Assembly (NCBI RefSeq): GCF_003751265.1
Contig: NZ_RJKN01000004.1
Location: 1-64,000 of the forward strand
Direction: 5' to 3'
From: Pseudokineococcus lusitanus
GTDB lineage: Bacteria > Actinomycetota > Actinomycetes > Actinomycetales > Quadrisphaeraceae
DNA length: 64,000 bases
Shown here in pieces: positions 37,091 to 46,004 of the stretch. Numbering within the stretch: the first letter of the stretch is position 1; every line of letters starts with the position of its first letter. Both the position numbers and the translations under genes were made by a program. Under the pieces are notes generated by a model. The model saw only the letters and a list, made by a program, of their open reading frames with translations, made no database searches and was not told where the DNA came from.

Positions 37091-40000
37091 GCCAGGCACG
37101 ACGGCCCGAGCAGGGCCTTGAGGTCGCCGTAGAGCGAGGGCGACGGGGTCACCTTGAGCGCGCTGTCGAGGCGCATGAGGGTCGCCCGCTCCGGCGAGCT
37201 GCGCAGGCGCAGGTGCACCTCGGTGCCGCCGGCGTGCATGAGCAGGACGTCCTTGAGCTTCTCCACGCGCGGGGGCGTGCAGCGGCTCGTCGCCATCTCG
37301 ATGACGAGCGGCCCGCCCGCCGGCGTCGAGGTGTCGGGGATCGACATCTCCGACGCGTAGATGGTGGGGACGTCGTCGCGGCGGTTGACGCGGCCCCGGA
37401 CGACGCAGACGAGGTCCTCGCGCAGCTCGTGCATGACCTCGGCGTACGTCTTGGGGAAGAAGAGGACCTCGACCGACCCCTCGAGGTCCTCGACCGTGGC
37501 GATCGCCCAGGCGTTGCCCTGCTTCGTCATCTTCCGCGTGACGGTCGTGACCATCCCCGCGATCGTCACCGTGGAGCCGTCCTGGCGGGACTCGTCCGTG
37601 ACGAAGGAGGAGATGGAGCAGTCGGCCGAGGACGCCAGCACGTGCTCGAGCCCGAAGAGCGGGTGGTCGGACACGTAGAGGCCGAGCATGGCGCGCTCGC
37701 TCGCGAGCAGCTCGCGCTTGTCCCACTCGCCGTCCCCGACCGGCGGCAGCGCCGCGAGCTGGACGGCCGAGTCGTCGCCGAGGCCGCCGAAGAGCGAGTC
37801 CTGGCCGATGGCCTCCTGGCGCTTCTCGTCGACGACCGCGTCGACGTAGACCTCGTGCACCGCGGCGAGGCCCCGCCGCGTGTGGCCGAGGGAGTCGAAG
37901 GCGCCCGCCTTGATGAGCGACTCGATGGTCCGCTTGTTGCAGACGACCGCCGGGACCTTGCGGAGGAAGTCCTCGAAGGACGTGAAGGCGCCCTTCGCCT
38001 CGCGCGCCGCGACGATCGCGTCGACGACGTTCTGGCCGACGTTGCGGATGGCCGCGAGGCCGAAGCGGATGTCGGCCCCGACGGCGGCGTACGTCCCGAT
38101 CGAGGAGTTGACGTCCGGCGGCAGCACGGTGATGCGCATGCGCCGGCACTCGCCGAGGTAGAGCGCCGACTTGTCCTTGTCGTCGCGCACGCTCGTGAGC
38201 AGGGCGGCCATGTACTCGGCCGGGTGGTTGGCCTTGAGGAACGCCGTCCAGTAGGAGACGACGCCGTACGCCGCCGAGTGCGCCTTGTTGAAGGCGTAGT
38301 CGGAGAACGGCAGGAGGATGTCCCACAGCGTCTTGACGGCCGCCTCGGAGTAGCCGTTGGCCGCCATGCCGTCGCGGAAGCCGATGTACTCGGCGTCGAG
38401 CACCTCGCGCTTCTTCTTGCCCATGGCGCGCCGCAGCAGGTCGGCCTTGCCGAGCGAGTACCCGGCCAGCTTCTGCGCGATGGCCATGACCTGCTCCTGG
38501 TACACGATCAGGCCGTACGTCTCCCCCAGCACGTCCGCGAGCGGCTCGGCCAGCTCGGGGTGGATGGGGGTGATCTCCTGCTGGCCGTTCTTGCGCAGCG
38601 CGTAGTTCGTGTGCGACCCCGCACCCATGGGTCCCGGGCGGTAGAGCGCGCCGACGGCGGAGATGTCCTCGAAGACGTCGGGCTTCATCATGCGCAGCAG
38701 CGACCGCATGGGGCCGCCGTCCAGCTGGAAGACACCCAGGGTGTCGCCGCGCTGGAGGAGCGCGAAGGTCGTCGGGTCGTCGAGGGTGAGCGACTCGAGG
38801 TCGACCGGCTCGCCGCCGTTGCTGACGATGTTCTTGAGGGCGTCGTCGAGGACCGTGAGGTTGCGCAGCCCCAGGAAGTCCATCTTGATGAGCCCGAGGC
38901 CCTCGCAGGTCGGGTAGTCGAACTGCGTGATGACGGCGCCGTCCTGCTCGCGCCGCATGATGGGGATGACGTCGACGAGCGGCTCGCTCGACATGATGAC
39001 GCCGGCCGCGTGGACGCCCCACTGCCGCTTGAGGCCCTCGAGCCCCCGGGCGGTCCCGACGACCTTCTGGACGTCCGCGTCCGAGGCGTGGATCTGGCGG
39101 AACTCCTCGGCCTCCTTGTGCCGCTTGTGCTCCGGGTCGAAGATCCCCGACAGCGGGATGTCCTTGCCCATGACCGTGGGCGGCATGGCCTTCGTGAGCC
39201 GCTCGCCCATGGCGAAGGGGTAGCCGAGGACGCGCGAGGAGTCCTTGAGGGCCTGCTTGGCCTTGATGGTGCCGTAGGTGACGATCTGGGCGACGCGGTC
39301 GCTGCCGTACTTCTCGGTGACGTAGCGGATGACCTCGCCGCGCCGGCGCTCGTCGAAGTCGACGTCGAAGTCGGGCATGGAGACGCGCTCGGGGTTGAGG
39401 AAGCGCTCGAAGATGAGGCCGTGGGCCAGCGGGTCGAGGTCCGTGATGCGCATGGCGTACGCCGCCATGGAGCCGGCGCCGGAGCCACGGCCGGGACCGA
39501 CCCGGATGCCGTTCTCCTTGGACCAGTTGATGAAGTCGGCGACGACGAGGAAGTAGCCCGGGAAGCCCATCTGCGCGATGACCTGGCACTCGAAGTCCGC
39601 CTGCGCCTGCGACGCGGCCGGGATGCCCCCGGGGTAGCGCCGCTCGAGGCCGCGCTGCACCTCCGCGACGAACCACGACTGCTCGGTGTGGCCCTCGGGG
39701 ACCGGGAAGCGCGGCATGTACGTGCCGTTGCCCTCGGTGAAGCGCACCTCGCAGCGCTCGGCGATGGCGAGGGTGTTGTCGCACGCCTCCGGCAGCTCGG
39801 CCCAGGTGCGGCGCATCTCGGCGGCGCTCTTGAGGTAGAAGTCGTCGGCGTCGAACTTGAAGCGGTTGGGGTCGGCGAGGGTCGAGCCCGACTGCACGCA
39901 CAGCAGCGCCGCGTGCGCCGTGGCGTCCTCCGCCCGCGTGTAGTGGAGGTCGTTCGTCGCGACGAGCGGCAGCTTCAGCTCGCGCGCCAGCTTGAGCAGG

Positions 40001-40635
40001 TCGGCCCGGGTCCGGCGCTCGATCTCGAGCCCGTGGTCCATGAGCTCGCAGTAGTAGTTGCCCTCGCCGAAGATGTCGCGGAAGTCGCTCGCCGCCTGCA
40101 CGGCCTCCCGGTACTGGCCGAGCCGGAGCCGCGTCTGGACCTCCGAGGAGGGGCAGCCGGTCGTCGCGATGAGCCCGCCCGAGTGCTCGGCGAGGATCTC
40201 GCGGTCCATCCGCGGCTTGTAGAAGTGCCCCTCGAGCGAGGCCCGCGAGGCCAGCCGGAAGAGGTTGTGCATGCCCCCGGTGTTCTCGGCGAGCATCGTC
40301 ATGTGCGTGAAGGCGCCTCCGCCGGAGACGTCGTCGCGGCTGGAGGTGCCCTGTGCGCCCCACTTCACGCGGCTGCGGTCGCCGCGGTGGGTGCCCGGCG
40401 CGACGTAGGCCTCGAGCCCGACGATCGGCTTGACGCCGTGCTTCTGCCCGGCGCGCCAGAAGTCGTAGGCCCCGAAGACGAAGCCGTGGTCGGTCGTGGC
40501 GAGGGCGGGCATCCCGAGCCGGGCGGCCTCCGCCATGAGGTCGTCCACCCGGGCGGCGCCGTCGAGCATCGAGTACTCGGTGTGCACGTGGAGGTGGACG
40601 AACTGGTCGGCTCCGGCGGCGGACGACGACGGCAT
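37087..40635 (-). CDS. dnaE: DNA polymerase III alpha subunit
   Basis: Replicative C-family polymerase, 1182 residues. The PHP domain begins HLHVHTEYSMLDGAAR; the palm holds GPGRGSGAGS and the catalytic aspartates in MPDFDVDFDERRR; the fingers include GLIVYQEQVMAIAQ and the HhH/OB region follows. ATG has GGAGG 8 nt upstream. This is the DnaE1 replicase form by length and PHP domain. Downstream it overlaps the collagen-like gene. Confidence 0.97.
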   Translation of the reverse strand: MPSSSAAGADQFVHLHVHTEYSMLDGAARVDDLMAEAARLGMPALATTDHGFVFGAYDFWRAGQKHGVKPIVGLEAYVAPGTHRGDRSRVKWGAQGTSSRDDVSGGGAFTHMTMLAENTGGMHNLFRLASRASLEGHFYKPRMDREILAEHSGGLIATTGCPSSEVQTRLRLGQYREAVQAASDFRDIFGEGNYYCELMDHGLEIERRTRADLLKLARELKLPLVATNDLHYTRAEDATAHAALLCVQSGSTLADPNRFKFDADDFYLKSAAEMRRTWAELPEACDNTLAIAERCEVRFTEGNGTYMPRFPVPEGHTEQSWFVAEVQRGLERRYPGGIPAASQAQADFECQVIAQMGFPGYFLVVADFINWSKENGIRVGPGRGSGAGSMAAYAMRITDLDPLAHGLIFERFLNPERVSMPDFDVDFDERRRGEVIRYVTEKYGSDRVAQIVTYGTIKAKQALKDSSRVLGYPFAMGERLTKAMPPTVMGKDIPLSGIFDPEHKRHKEAEEFRQIHASDADVQKVVGTARGLEGLKRQWGVHAAGVIMSSEPLVDVIPIMRREQDGAVITQFDYPTCEGLGLIKMDFLGLRNLTVLDDALKNIVSNGGEPVDLESLTLDDPTTFALLQRGDTLGVFQLDGGPMRSLLRMMKPDVFEDISAVGALYRPGPMGAGSHTNYALRKNGQQEITPIHPELAEPLADVLGETYGLIVYQEQVMAIAQKLAGYSLGKADLLRRAMGKKKREVLDAEYIGFRDGMAANGYSEAAVKTLWDILLPFSDYAFNKAHSAAYGVVSYWTAFLKANHPAEYMAALLTSVRDDKDKSALYLGECRRMRITVLPPDVNSSIGTYAAVGADIRFGLAAIRNVGQNVVDAIVAAREAKGAFTSFEDFLRKVPAVVCNKRTIESLIKAGAFDSLGHTRRGLAAVHEVYVDAVVDEKRQEAIGQDSLFGGLGDDSAVQLAALPPVGDGEWDKRELLASERAMLGLYVSDHPLFGLEHVLASSADCSISSFVTDESRQDGSTVTIAGMVTTVTRKMTKQGNAWAIATVEDLEGSVEVLFFPKTYAEVMHELREDLVCVVRGRVNRRDDVPTIYASEMSIPDTSTPAGGPLVIEMATSRCTPPRVEKLKDVLLMHAGGTEVHLRLRSSPERATLMRLDSALKVTPSPSLYGDLKALLGPSCLA

Positions 40636-40808
40636 GCGGGGGGCCTCCCGGCGGCGCGCCGCGGGCGGCGCGCGAGGTCAGGGACGGTGCAGCACGGGGC
40701 TGCCGGAGGACGGCCACGAGCCTACGTCGCCCCGCCGACAGCCCGTGCCGCCGCGCACCGGCGGGACGGCGGCGCGACCGCGGCCGGCCGCCGCCCCCGG
40801 GACGCGCG

Positions 40809-40840
40809 GGAGGGGCGCCGCCCGACGGCGACGCCCCTCC
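40809..40840 (-). terminator. Distal hairpin after the sugar dehydrogenase gene
   Basis: 9-bp perfect stem GGAGGGGCG/CGCCCCTCC, with a 14-nt loop that can pair further. It lies 46 nt past the stop, in the 251-bp gap before dnaE. Confidence 0.5.
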
Positions 40841-40864
40841 TGCTGGTGCGGTGCTGCTGGTGCT

Positions 40865-40880
40865 CCCCGGTCACCCGGGG
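40865..40880 (-). terminator. Proximal hairpin after the sugar dehydrogenase gene
   Basis: 6-bp perfect stem CCCCGG/CCGGGG with a TCAC loop, 6 nt past the stop. Together with the distal hairpin it would isolate dnaE. Confidence 0.45.
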
Positions 40881-40886
40881 GGCGGC

Positions 40887-42992
40887 TCAGCCGTTGCTGG
40901 GCTCGAGCACGACCTCGGCGACCCCGCTGCGGGCCGGCAGGCCCTCGCCCGGGGCGTCGGTGTAGGTCGCCTGGAAGACCCCACGGAGGTTGGCCTCCCC
41001 GGAGTGACCGGTGTCGAGCGGCGTCGAGATGGTGCCGGAGCACCCGCGGGCCGCCGTGAGCGGGTGGCCGTGGTCGTCGTGGCCGAGGATGTAGCTGACG
41101 ATCACGCGGCTGCAGTCCACCGGCTGGTCGTCGGTGATCTCCAGCTCGTAGCGGACCACGTCGCCGAAGGCGAAGGTGTCGCCCGTCGTCGGGGTGACGA
41201 AGCGCACGACGGGCGCCTCGTTGCCCACGATGACCTGGACCGACGCGGCGGCCGAGCGGCCGGTGCGGTCGATGACGCGGAGCGTCGCCTCGTAGGAGCC
41301 GTCCTCCTCGTACGTGAAGGTCGGGTTCGGGCGGGTCGAGTCGACCTTGCCGTCGGCGTCGAAGTCCCAGCGGTAGCGGAGGCGGTCGCCGTCGGCGTCC
41401 GTCGTGCCCTCGCTGGAGAACTTCACGGTGAGGGGCGTCTGCCCCTCGACCTTGTCGGCGGACACCTTGGGCTCTGGGGTGCGGTTGCCGCGGGTGTAGT
41501 CGATGCGGGCCAGCTGCGCCTCGGGCAGCTCGGCGAAGTAGCCGGTGCCGTACTCGAGGACGTAGAGCGCGCCGTCGGGGCCGAACTCCATGTCCATGGG
41601 GCCGTCGACGGTCACCGCGGCGCTCGCGGCCTCCTCGATGGAGGTCACCTCGCCGTCGGCGCCGGTGCGGACCGCGCCGACGTAGTCACGCGTCCACTCG
41701 TAGAAGAGGGCGGCGCCGTCGTAGTACTCGGGCCACTTGATCTTCGAGCGGGTGCGCTCGTTGTAGTCGTACGCCGGGCCGGCCATCGGGCCGATGCCGC
41801 CGGTGCCGAGCTCGGGGAACTCGGCCGACTCGCCGTAGCCGTAGACGATCTCGGACTTCTTCACCGGGGGGAGCTCGGTGAGACCGGTGTTGTAGCGCGA
41901 GTCGTTGACCGGCGCCGCGCAGTCGAACGGCTCGCCCGACTCCTCGGTGCCGAAGTCGTAGTCGATGTACGGCATGTCCGGGTCGACGCAGAAGGGCCAG
42001 CCGTAGTTGGCGGGCTCGTCGATGACCATCCACCGGCCGTGGCCGGCGGGGCCGCGCTCCGGGTCCGGCTGGCTGGCGTCGGGCGAGTAGTCCGCCATGT
42101 AGACCTCGTCGGTCTGCTTGTTCACGGCGAAGCGGAACGGGTTGCGCAGGCCCATCGCGTAGATCTCGGGGCGGGTGCCCTCGGTGCCCTCGGCGAAGAG
42201 GTTGCCCTCGGGGATGGTGTAGCCGCCGTCGCGCCCGACCGTGATGCGCAGGAGCTTGCCGCGCAGGTCGTTCGTGTTGGCCGACGTGCGGCGGGCGTCG
42301 AAGGCCGGGTGGCGGCCCTCGCGGTCGTCGAGCGGCACGTAGCCGTCCGACTCGAAGGGGTTCGAGTCGTCACCGGTCGTCAGGTACAGGTTGCCCTGGC
42401 TGTCGAAGTCGATCTGGCCGCCGACGTGGCAGCAGATCCCGCGGTCGACGGGGACCTCGATGATCATCTGCTCGGTGGCGAGGTCGAGGGTGTTGCCCTT
42501 GAGCTTGAAGCGCGACAGGCGCATCTCGCCCTTGAAGGCCTCGACCTGCTCGGGCGTCGCGTCGAAGGGCGCGTCGCCCTCGTTGACGTCCGGCGTCAGC
42601 GGGTCGTCCTCGGGGGTGTCGCCCTCGAGGGGCGAGTAGTAGAGGTAGACCCAGCGGTTCTTGGAGAAGTTCGGGTCGATCGCCACGCCCTGCAGGCCCT
42701 CCTCGTCGTGCAGGTACACGGGCACCTGCGCGGCGAGGGGGTTGAGGCCCGTCTTCGGGTCGTGGATGAGCACGCGGCCGTCGCGCGCCGTGTGCAGCAC
42801 ACGGCCGTCGGGCAGCACGGCCAGGGAGATGGGCTCACCGGGCCGGTCGTTGAGCGTGACCTTCTGGAACGCGCTCTGGTCGGGCGCCTCGACGGCGGGG
42901 GCCGTCGGGCTCGCGGTGGCGGCGGGCACGGCGGCCGTGAGGCCGCCGACGACGGCCGCCGCCGTCACGATCGGGAGGAAGAGCTTGCGCAC
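40887..42992 (-). CDS. Secreted PQQ-dependent sugar dehydrogenase-like protein with PKD domain
   Basis: 701 residues. A Sec signal peptide (MRKLFLPIVTAAAVVGG, cleavage near ATASPTAP) leads to a six-bladed GSDH/sorbosone dehydrogenase propeller (about 45-530: EEGLQGVAIDPNF, HVGGQIDFDSQGNLYLTTGD, RNPFRFAVN) and a PKD domain (about 540-625: YRWDFDADGKVDSTRPNPTF). GTG has GAAGGAG about 9 nt upstream. Extracellular carbohydrate oxidation or binding is likely; the true acceptor and cofactor are unproven. Follows a Tat-exported isomerase-like gene. Confidence 0.88.
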   Translation of the reverse strand: MRKLFLPIVTAAAVVGGLTAAVPAATASPTAPAVEAPDQSAFQKVTLNDRPGEPISLAVLPDGRVLHTARDGRVLIHDPKTGLNPLAAQVPVYLHDEEGLQGVAIDPNFSKNRWVYLYYSPLEGDTPEDDPLTPDVNEGDAPFDATPEQVEAFKGEMRLSRFKLKGNTLDLATEQMIIEVPVDRGICCHVGGQIDFDSQGNLYLTTGDDSNPFESDGYVPLDDREGRHPAFDARRTSANTNDLRGKLLRITVGRDGGYTIPEGNLFAEGTEGTRPEIYAMGLRNPFRFAVNKQTDEVYMADYSPDASQPDPERGPAGHGRWMVIDEPANYGWPFCVDPDMPYIDYDFGTEESGEPFDCAAPVNDSRYNTGLTELPPVKKSEIVYGYGESAEFPELGTGGIGPMAGPAYDYNERTRSKIKWPEYYDGAALFYEWTRDYVGAVRTGADGEVTSIEEAASAAVTVDGPMDMEFGPDGALYVLEYGTGYFAELPEAQLARIDYTRGNRTPEPKVSADKVEGQTPLTVKFSSEGTTDADGDRLRYRWDFDADGKVDSTRPNPTFTYEEDGSYEATLRVIDRTGRSAAASVQVIVGNEAPVVRFVTPTTGDTFAFGDVVRYELEITDDQPVDCSRVIVSYILGHDDHGHPLTAARGCSGTISTPLDTGHSGEANLRGVFQATYTDAPGEGLPARSGVAEVVLEPSNG

Positions 42993-43032
42993 GAGGGGCG
43001 TCTCCTTCGACGGGGTGCGAGGTGGTGCCGGG

Positions 43033-43060
43033 CCCGGGGCGCTCGTGCGAGCGCCCCGGG
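43033..43060 (-). terminator. Strong hairpin between the isomerase-like and dehydrogenase genes
   Basis: 12-bp perfect stem CCCGGGGCGCTC/GAGCGCCCCGGG with a GTGC loop, 16 nt after the isomerase-like stop. It would end or attenuate transcription before the dehydrogenase. Confidence 0.7.
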
Positions 43061-43076
43061 GTGGTGCGTCAGCCGG

Positions 43077-44030
43077 TCAGAAGCGGAAGGCCTCGAGGAA
43101 CTGGAAGCCCACGCGGGCGGTGTCGAGCGCCTGCTCCGGGGTCCGGGGAGCAGAGCCGGCGTCGTCGCGCTCGACGATGAACTCCACGAGGCCCGCGCGG
43201 CCCGCGGTGCGGAAGACGCGGTCGAAGTCCGCCAGGCCCTGGCCCGCGTCCTCGAAGGTGGCGTTCGCGTTGATGTCCTTGACGTGGAACTGGCGGATGC
43301 GGCCCGGGTTGGCGCGGACGATGTCCACGGGGTCCGCCGCACCGCGGTAGGTCCAGAACAGGTCGAGCTCGAAGTGGACGAGGTCCTCGTGCGTGTTGGC
43401 GAAGAGGATGTCCATGCCGGTGCGGCCCGAGCCGTCGTTCATGCGGAAGTACTCGGCGTGGTGGTTGTGGTAGCCCATCTGCACGCGCGCCGCGTTGGCG
43501 AGCTCGCCGGCCCGGTTGAGGTCCTTGGCCAGCTGCTCGTAGGCCGCCGCCTCGCGGACGGGCCCGTTGGCGCCCTGCCCGAAGAACGGGTGGTTGACGT
43601 ACGTGGCGCCCAGGGTGCGGGCGTCGGCCAGCGACTGCTTCCACGCGTCCTCGTTGAACGGCTGCGGGATCCCGATGTGGGCCGACGTCGCCTTGAGGCC
43701 GTACTGGTCGAGCTTGTCGCGGAACTGCGCGATCGAGAGCCCGGCCGGCGCGCCGGCGGTCTCGACGTTGCGGTAGCCGATCTCGCGGATGGTCCGGAGC
43801 GTCAGGTCGACGTCGGCGTTGAGGATGTTGCGCACCGTGTACAGCTGGATGCTGCGGCGGCGCACGGGGATGCCCCGCTCGCCGGGCTGGACCGAGGCCG
43901 AGGCCGCGGGGGCGGCCGCGACGCCGGCCGCGCCGGCGAGGGCGGCGGCACCGGCGGCCGCCTTGAAGAGGCCGCGACGGGTGGAGCCGGAAGGAGCGTC
44001 GTGGGTGGTGGAGCCGGGCTCGTTCTGCAT
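43077..44030 (-). CDS. Tat-exported sugar phosphate isomerase/epimerase-like TIM-barrel protein
   Basis: 317 residues. A twin-arginine signal (STRRGLFKAAAGAAAL, then an Ala-rich h-region ending near ASASVQ) precedes a xylose-isomerase-like barrel: IQLYTVRNIL, GYRNVETAG, YHNHHAEY (metal-site His/Glu), FELDLFW and QFHVKDIN. ATG has AAGGAG 6 nt upstream. An exported member of this family acting near a secreted sugar dehydrogenase suggests extracytoplasmic sugar metabolism; the substrate is unknown. Confidence 0.9.
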   Translation of the reverse strand: MQNEPGSTTHDAPSGSTRRGLFKAAAGAAALAGAAGVAAAPAASASVQPGERGIPVRRRSIQLYTVRNILNADVDLTLRTIREIGYRNVETAGAPAGLSIAQFRDKLDQYGLKATSAHIGIPQPFNEDAWKQSLADARTLGATYVNHPFFGQGANGPVREAAAYEQLAKDLNRAGELANAARVQMGYHNHHAEYFRMNDGSGRTGMDILFANTHEDLVHFELDLFWTYRGAADPVDIVRANPGRIRQFHVKDINANATFEDAGQGLADFDRVFRTAGRAGLVEFIVERDDAGSAPRTPEQALDTARVGFQFLEAFRF

Positions 44031-44114
44031 GGTTCTCTCCTTCGTCCGGCAGCGGTGCTCGGACGGTCGACGCCTCGTGGAGCGGGTCGGACCACTTCGG
44101 CCGACGCGTTGACG

Positions 44115-44144
44115 AAAGTAGCCCAGGGGTCCGACATGTGTGAA
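44115..44144 (-). promoter_or_regulatory. Promoter of the isomerase-like gene
   Basis: TTCACA (44139-44144 complement) and TACTTT (44115-44120 complement) are spaced by 18 bp on the minus strand, close to the sigma-70-type pattern and the best two-hexamer promoter in the window. It implies an untranslated leader of about 75 nt. Confidence 0.6.
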
Positions 44145-44280
44145 GGCGCCCGCTGGTGCACTTCGTCGCGATCATGCGGAAGTGGTGACCCGGCGTGCCG
44201 CTTCTCACGGTCGGTGACGACACGCCGTGCACGAGGTCGTCCACGCACGGCGTGGTGTGAGGCAGGTCGCACGCACGACG
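44145..44280. other. Non-coding gap, no feature recognised
   Basis: Part of the 323-bp gap between the rluD-type gene and the isomerase-like gene. Apart from the terminator and promoter listed at its edges, I see no gene, repeat or operator. Its somewhat lower GC content fits regulatory DNA. Confidence 0.5.
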
Positions 44281-44317
44281 GCCCGGCACCGTCCCGCGGG
44301 GTGGGACGGCGCCGGGC
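44281..44317 (-). terminator. Terminator after the pseudouridine synthase gene
   Basis: Two stacked 7-bp stems (GCCCGGC/GCCGGGC and CCGTCCC/GGGACGG) with a 7-nt loop, 37 nt past the stop on the minus strand. It probably ends the lspA-rluD transcript. Confidence 0.7.
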
Positions 44318-44353
44318 CGACGGTCGGCGTGGGGGGCGGTGGACGCCCACGCC

Positions 44354-45283
44354 TCAGCCGCGCAGGCGCTCCAGCGCGACGGCGAGGTCCTCGGGGTAGG
44401 TGCTCTCGTAGACCACGGGCAGCCCGGTGCCCGGGTGCTCGAAGCCGAGCCGCAGGGCGTGGAGCCACTGGCGCCGGACGCCGAGCCGCGCGGCGAGCGT
44501 CGGGTCCGCGCCGTAGGTGAGGTCCCCCACGCACGGGTGCCGCAGCGCCGACATGTGCACACGGATCTGGTGCGTGCGCCCCGTCTCCAGCCGGACCTCC
44601 AGCAGGGACGCCGACCGGTGCGCCTCGAGCGTCGAGTAGTGCGTGACGCTGGGCCGACCGCCCTCGACGACGGCGAAGCGGTGGTCGGAGCTCGCGGACG
44701 GGTGCCGCCCGATGGGGGCGTCGACCGTGCCGGCGGACGGGTCCGGGTGGCCCTGGACCAGCGCGTGGTAGGTCTTCGTCACGGTCCGCTCGCGGAAGGC
44801 CTGCTTGAGCAGGGTGTACGCCCGCTCGCTCTTGGCGACGACCATCAGCCCCGAGGTGCCGACGTCGAGCCGGTGGACGACGCCCTGCCGCTCCGCCGCC
44901 CCCGAGGTGGCGATGCGGTACCCCGCGCCGGCGAGCCCGCCGACGACCGTGGGGCCGTCCCAGCCGGGGCTCGGGTGGGCGGCGACCCCGACGGGCTTGT
45001 CGACGACGACGAGGTCGTCGTCGTCGTGGACGACGCGCAGCCCGGGCACGGGCTCGGCCACGACGACCGGGGCGGACGGCGGGTCGGGCAGCTCGACCTC
45101 GAGCCAGCCGCCGCCGACGAGGCGGTCGGACTTGCCGAGCTCGCGCCCGTCGACGCGGACGCCGCCCGCGGCGGCGACCTCGGCCGCCCGGGACCGCGAC
45201 AGGCCGAGCAGGCGGGCCAGCGCGGCGTCGACGCGCTCGCCGACGAGGCCGTCGGGGACGGGCATCTGGCGCAGCTCACCCAC
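44354..45283 (-). CDS. RluA/RluD-family pseudouridine synthase
   Basis: 309 residues. An N-terminal S4 domain ([19 protein letters not shown]) is followed by the synthase core with the catalytic Asp in [15 protein letters not shown] and the RTHQIRVHM motif. The GTG start has a G-rich AGGGGGG upstream and overlaps the lspA stop by 8 nt; a later ATG at MPVPDG is possible. RluD-type specificity (23S rRNA) is likely from the lspA neighbourhood but not certain. Confidence 0.93.
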   Translation of the reverse strand: MGELRQMPVPDGLVGERVDAALARLLGLSRSRAAEVAAAGGVRVDGRELGKSDRLVGGGWLEVELPDPPSAPVVVAEPVPGLRVVHDDDDLVVVDKPVGVAAHPSPGWDGPTVVGGLAGAGYRIATSGAAERQGVVHRLDVGTSGLMVVAKSERAYTLLKQAFRERTVTKTYHALVQGHPDPSAGTVDAPIGRHPSASSDHRFAVVEGGRPSVTHYSTLEAHRSASLLEVRLETGRTHQIRVHMSALRHPCVGDLTYGADPTLAARLGVRRQWLHALRLGFEHPGTGLPVVYESTYPEDLAVALERLRG

Positions 45284-46004
45284 GGCGGGGGCCCCCCTCG
45301 TCGTCGTGACCCTCGGTCGGGGCCGCGTCCCCGTCACGGGCGTCACGGGCGTCACGGGCGTCGGCGACGTCCGGGGCCCCGTCGGTGTCGGGGGTGCCGG
45401 TCGTGCCGTCGCGCCCCTCCCTCGAGCCGTCGACGCCGACGCCGCGCAGCGTCAGCAGGACGACGAGGACGGCCGCGGTCACCACCGCGATGTCGGCGAC
45501 GTTGAAGACGGGCCAGCGCGGCAGGCGCAGGAAGTCGACGACGTGCCCGTGCAGCGGCCCGGGCTCGCGGAGCAGCCGGTCGGTGAGGTTGCCCAGGGCC
45601 CCGCCCATGAGCACGCCGAGCGTGAGGGCCCAGGCGCGCGAGCCGAGCCGCCGGGCCACGACGGCGACGCCGACGACCACGACGACGGCGAAGGCCGTCA
45701 GCAGCGGCGTGGCCCCGGTGCCCAGCGAGAAGGCGGCGCCGGGGTTGTAGAGGAGGTAGAGGTCGAGGACGCCGTCGACGACGGGGACGGGCTCGCCCTC
45801 GACGAGCCGGTCGACGGCGAGGAGCTTGGTCACCTGGTCGGTGCCCCAGACGAGCAGGACCACGAGGGCCATGAGGAGGACGAGGCCCCGGCGCGCCCGT
45901 CGGGGCGGGCGGGGGGCCGGGTCGGCGGGGGCCGCGCCGGCGGCGGGGACGACGTCGCCCCCGCCGCCGGCGCCCTCGCCGTGCCGGTCGCGTGCGGTGG
46001 TCAG
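45276..46004 (-). CDS. lspA: Lipoprotein signal peptidase, apparent CTG start
   Basis: Membrane aspartyl peptidase that cleaves prolipoproteins after lipidation. The 242-residue frame has four helices and the conserved [17 protein letters not shown] (catalytic Asp) and FNVADIAV (second Asp) motifs. The only ATG is codon 45, inside helix 1, which would leave that helix short; CTG overlaps the DivIVA-gene stop (CTGA) and allows a 40-residue Gly/Pro-rich lead. The C-terminal 50 residues are an Asp/Arg-rich extension with a DAR repeat. Confidence 0.92.
   Translation of the reverse strand: MTTARDRHGEGAGGGGDVVPAAGAAPADPAPRPPRRARRGLVLLMALVVLLVWGTDQVTKLLAVDRLVEGEPVPVVDGVLDLYLLYNPGAAFSLGTGATPLLTAFAVVVVVGVAVVARRLGSRAWALTLGVLMGGALGNLTDRLLREPGPLHGHVVDFLRLPRWPVFNVADIAVVTAAVLVVLLTLRGVGVDGSREGRDGTTGTPDTDGAPDVADARDARDARDGDAAPTEGHDDEGGPRRG
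45333..45359 (-). repeat. Three perfect 9-bp tandem repeats in the lspA tail
   Basis: GTCACGGGC (plus strand) occurs three times without a break. It encodes an Ala-Arg-Asp repeat near the LspA C-terminus, outside the enzyme domain. Confidence 0.85.

Noticed and set aside
36991-40965. A 1324-codon open frame opposite dnaE
   Set aside because: It mirrors dnaE in the antisense frame, is Val/Arg/Asp-rich without domains and arises from GC-rich codons lacking stops. dnaE has full polymerase motifs.
44281-44317. Riboswitch or regulatory RNA in front of the isomerase-like gene
   Set aside because: The stacked stems are downstream of the pseudouridine synthase stop and upstream of the promoter used for the isomerase-like gene, so a terminator explains them.
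45333-45359. Short repeats as a recombination or attachment site
   Set aside because: Nine-base units encoding a simple Ala-Arg-Asp tail; no integrase or element boundary nearby.
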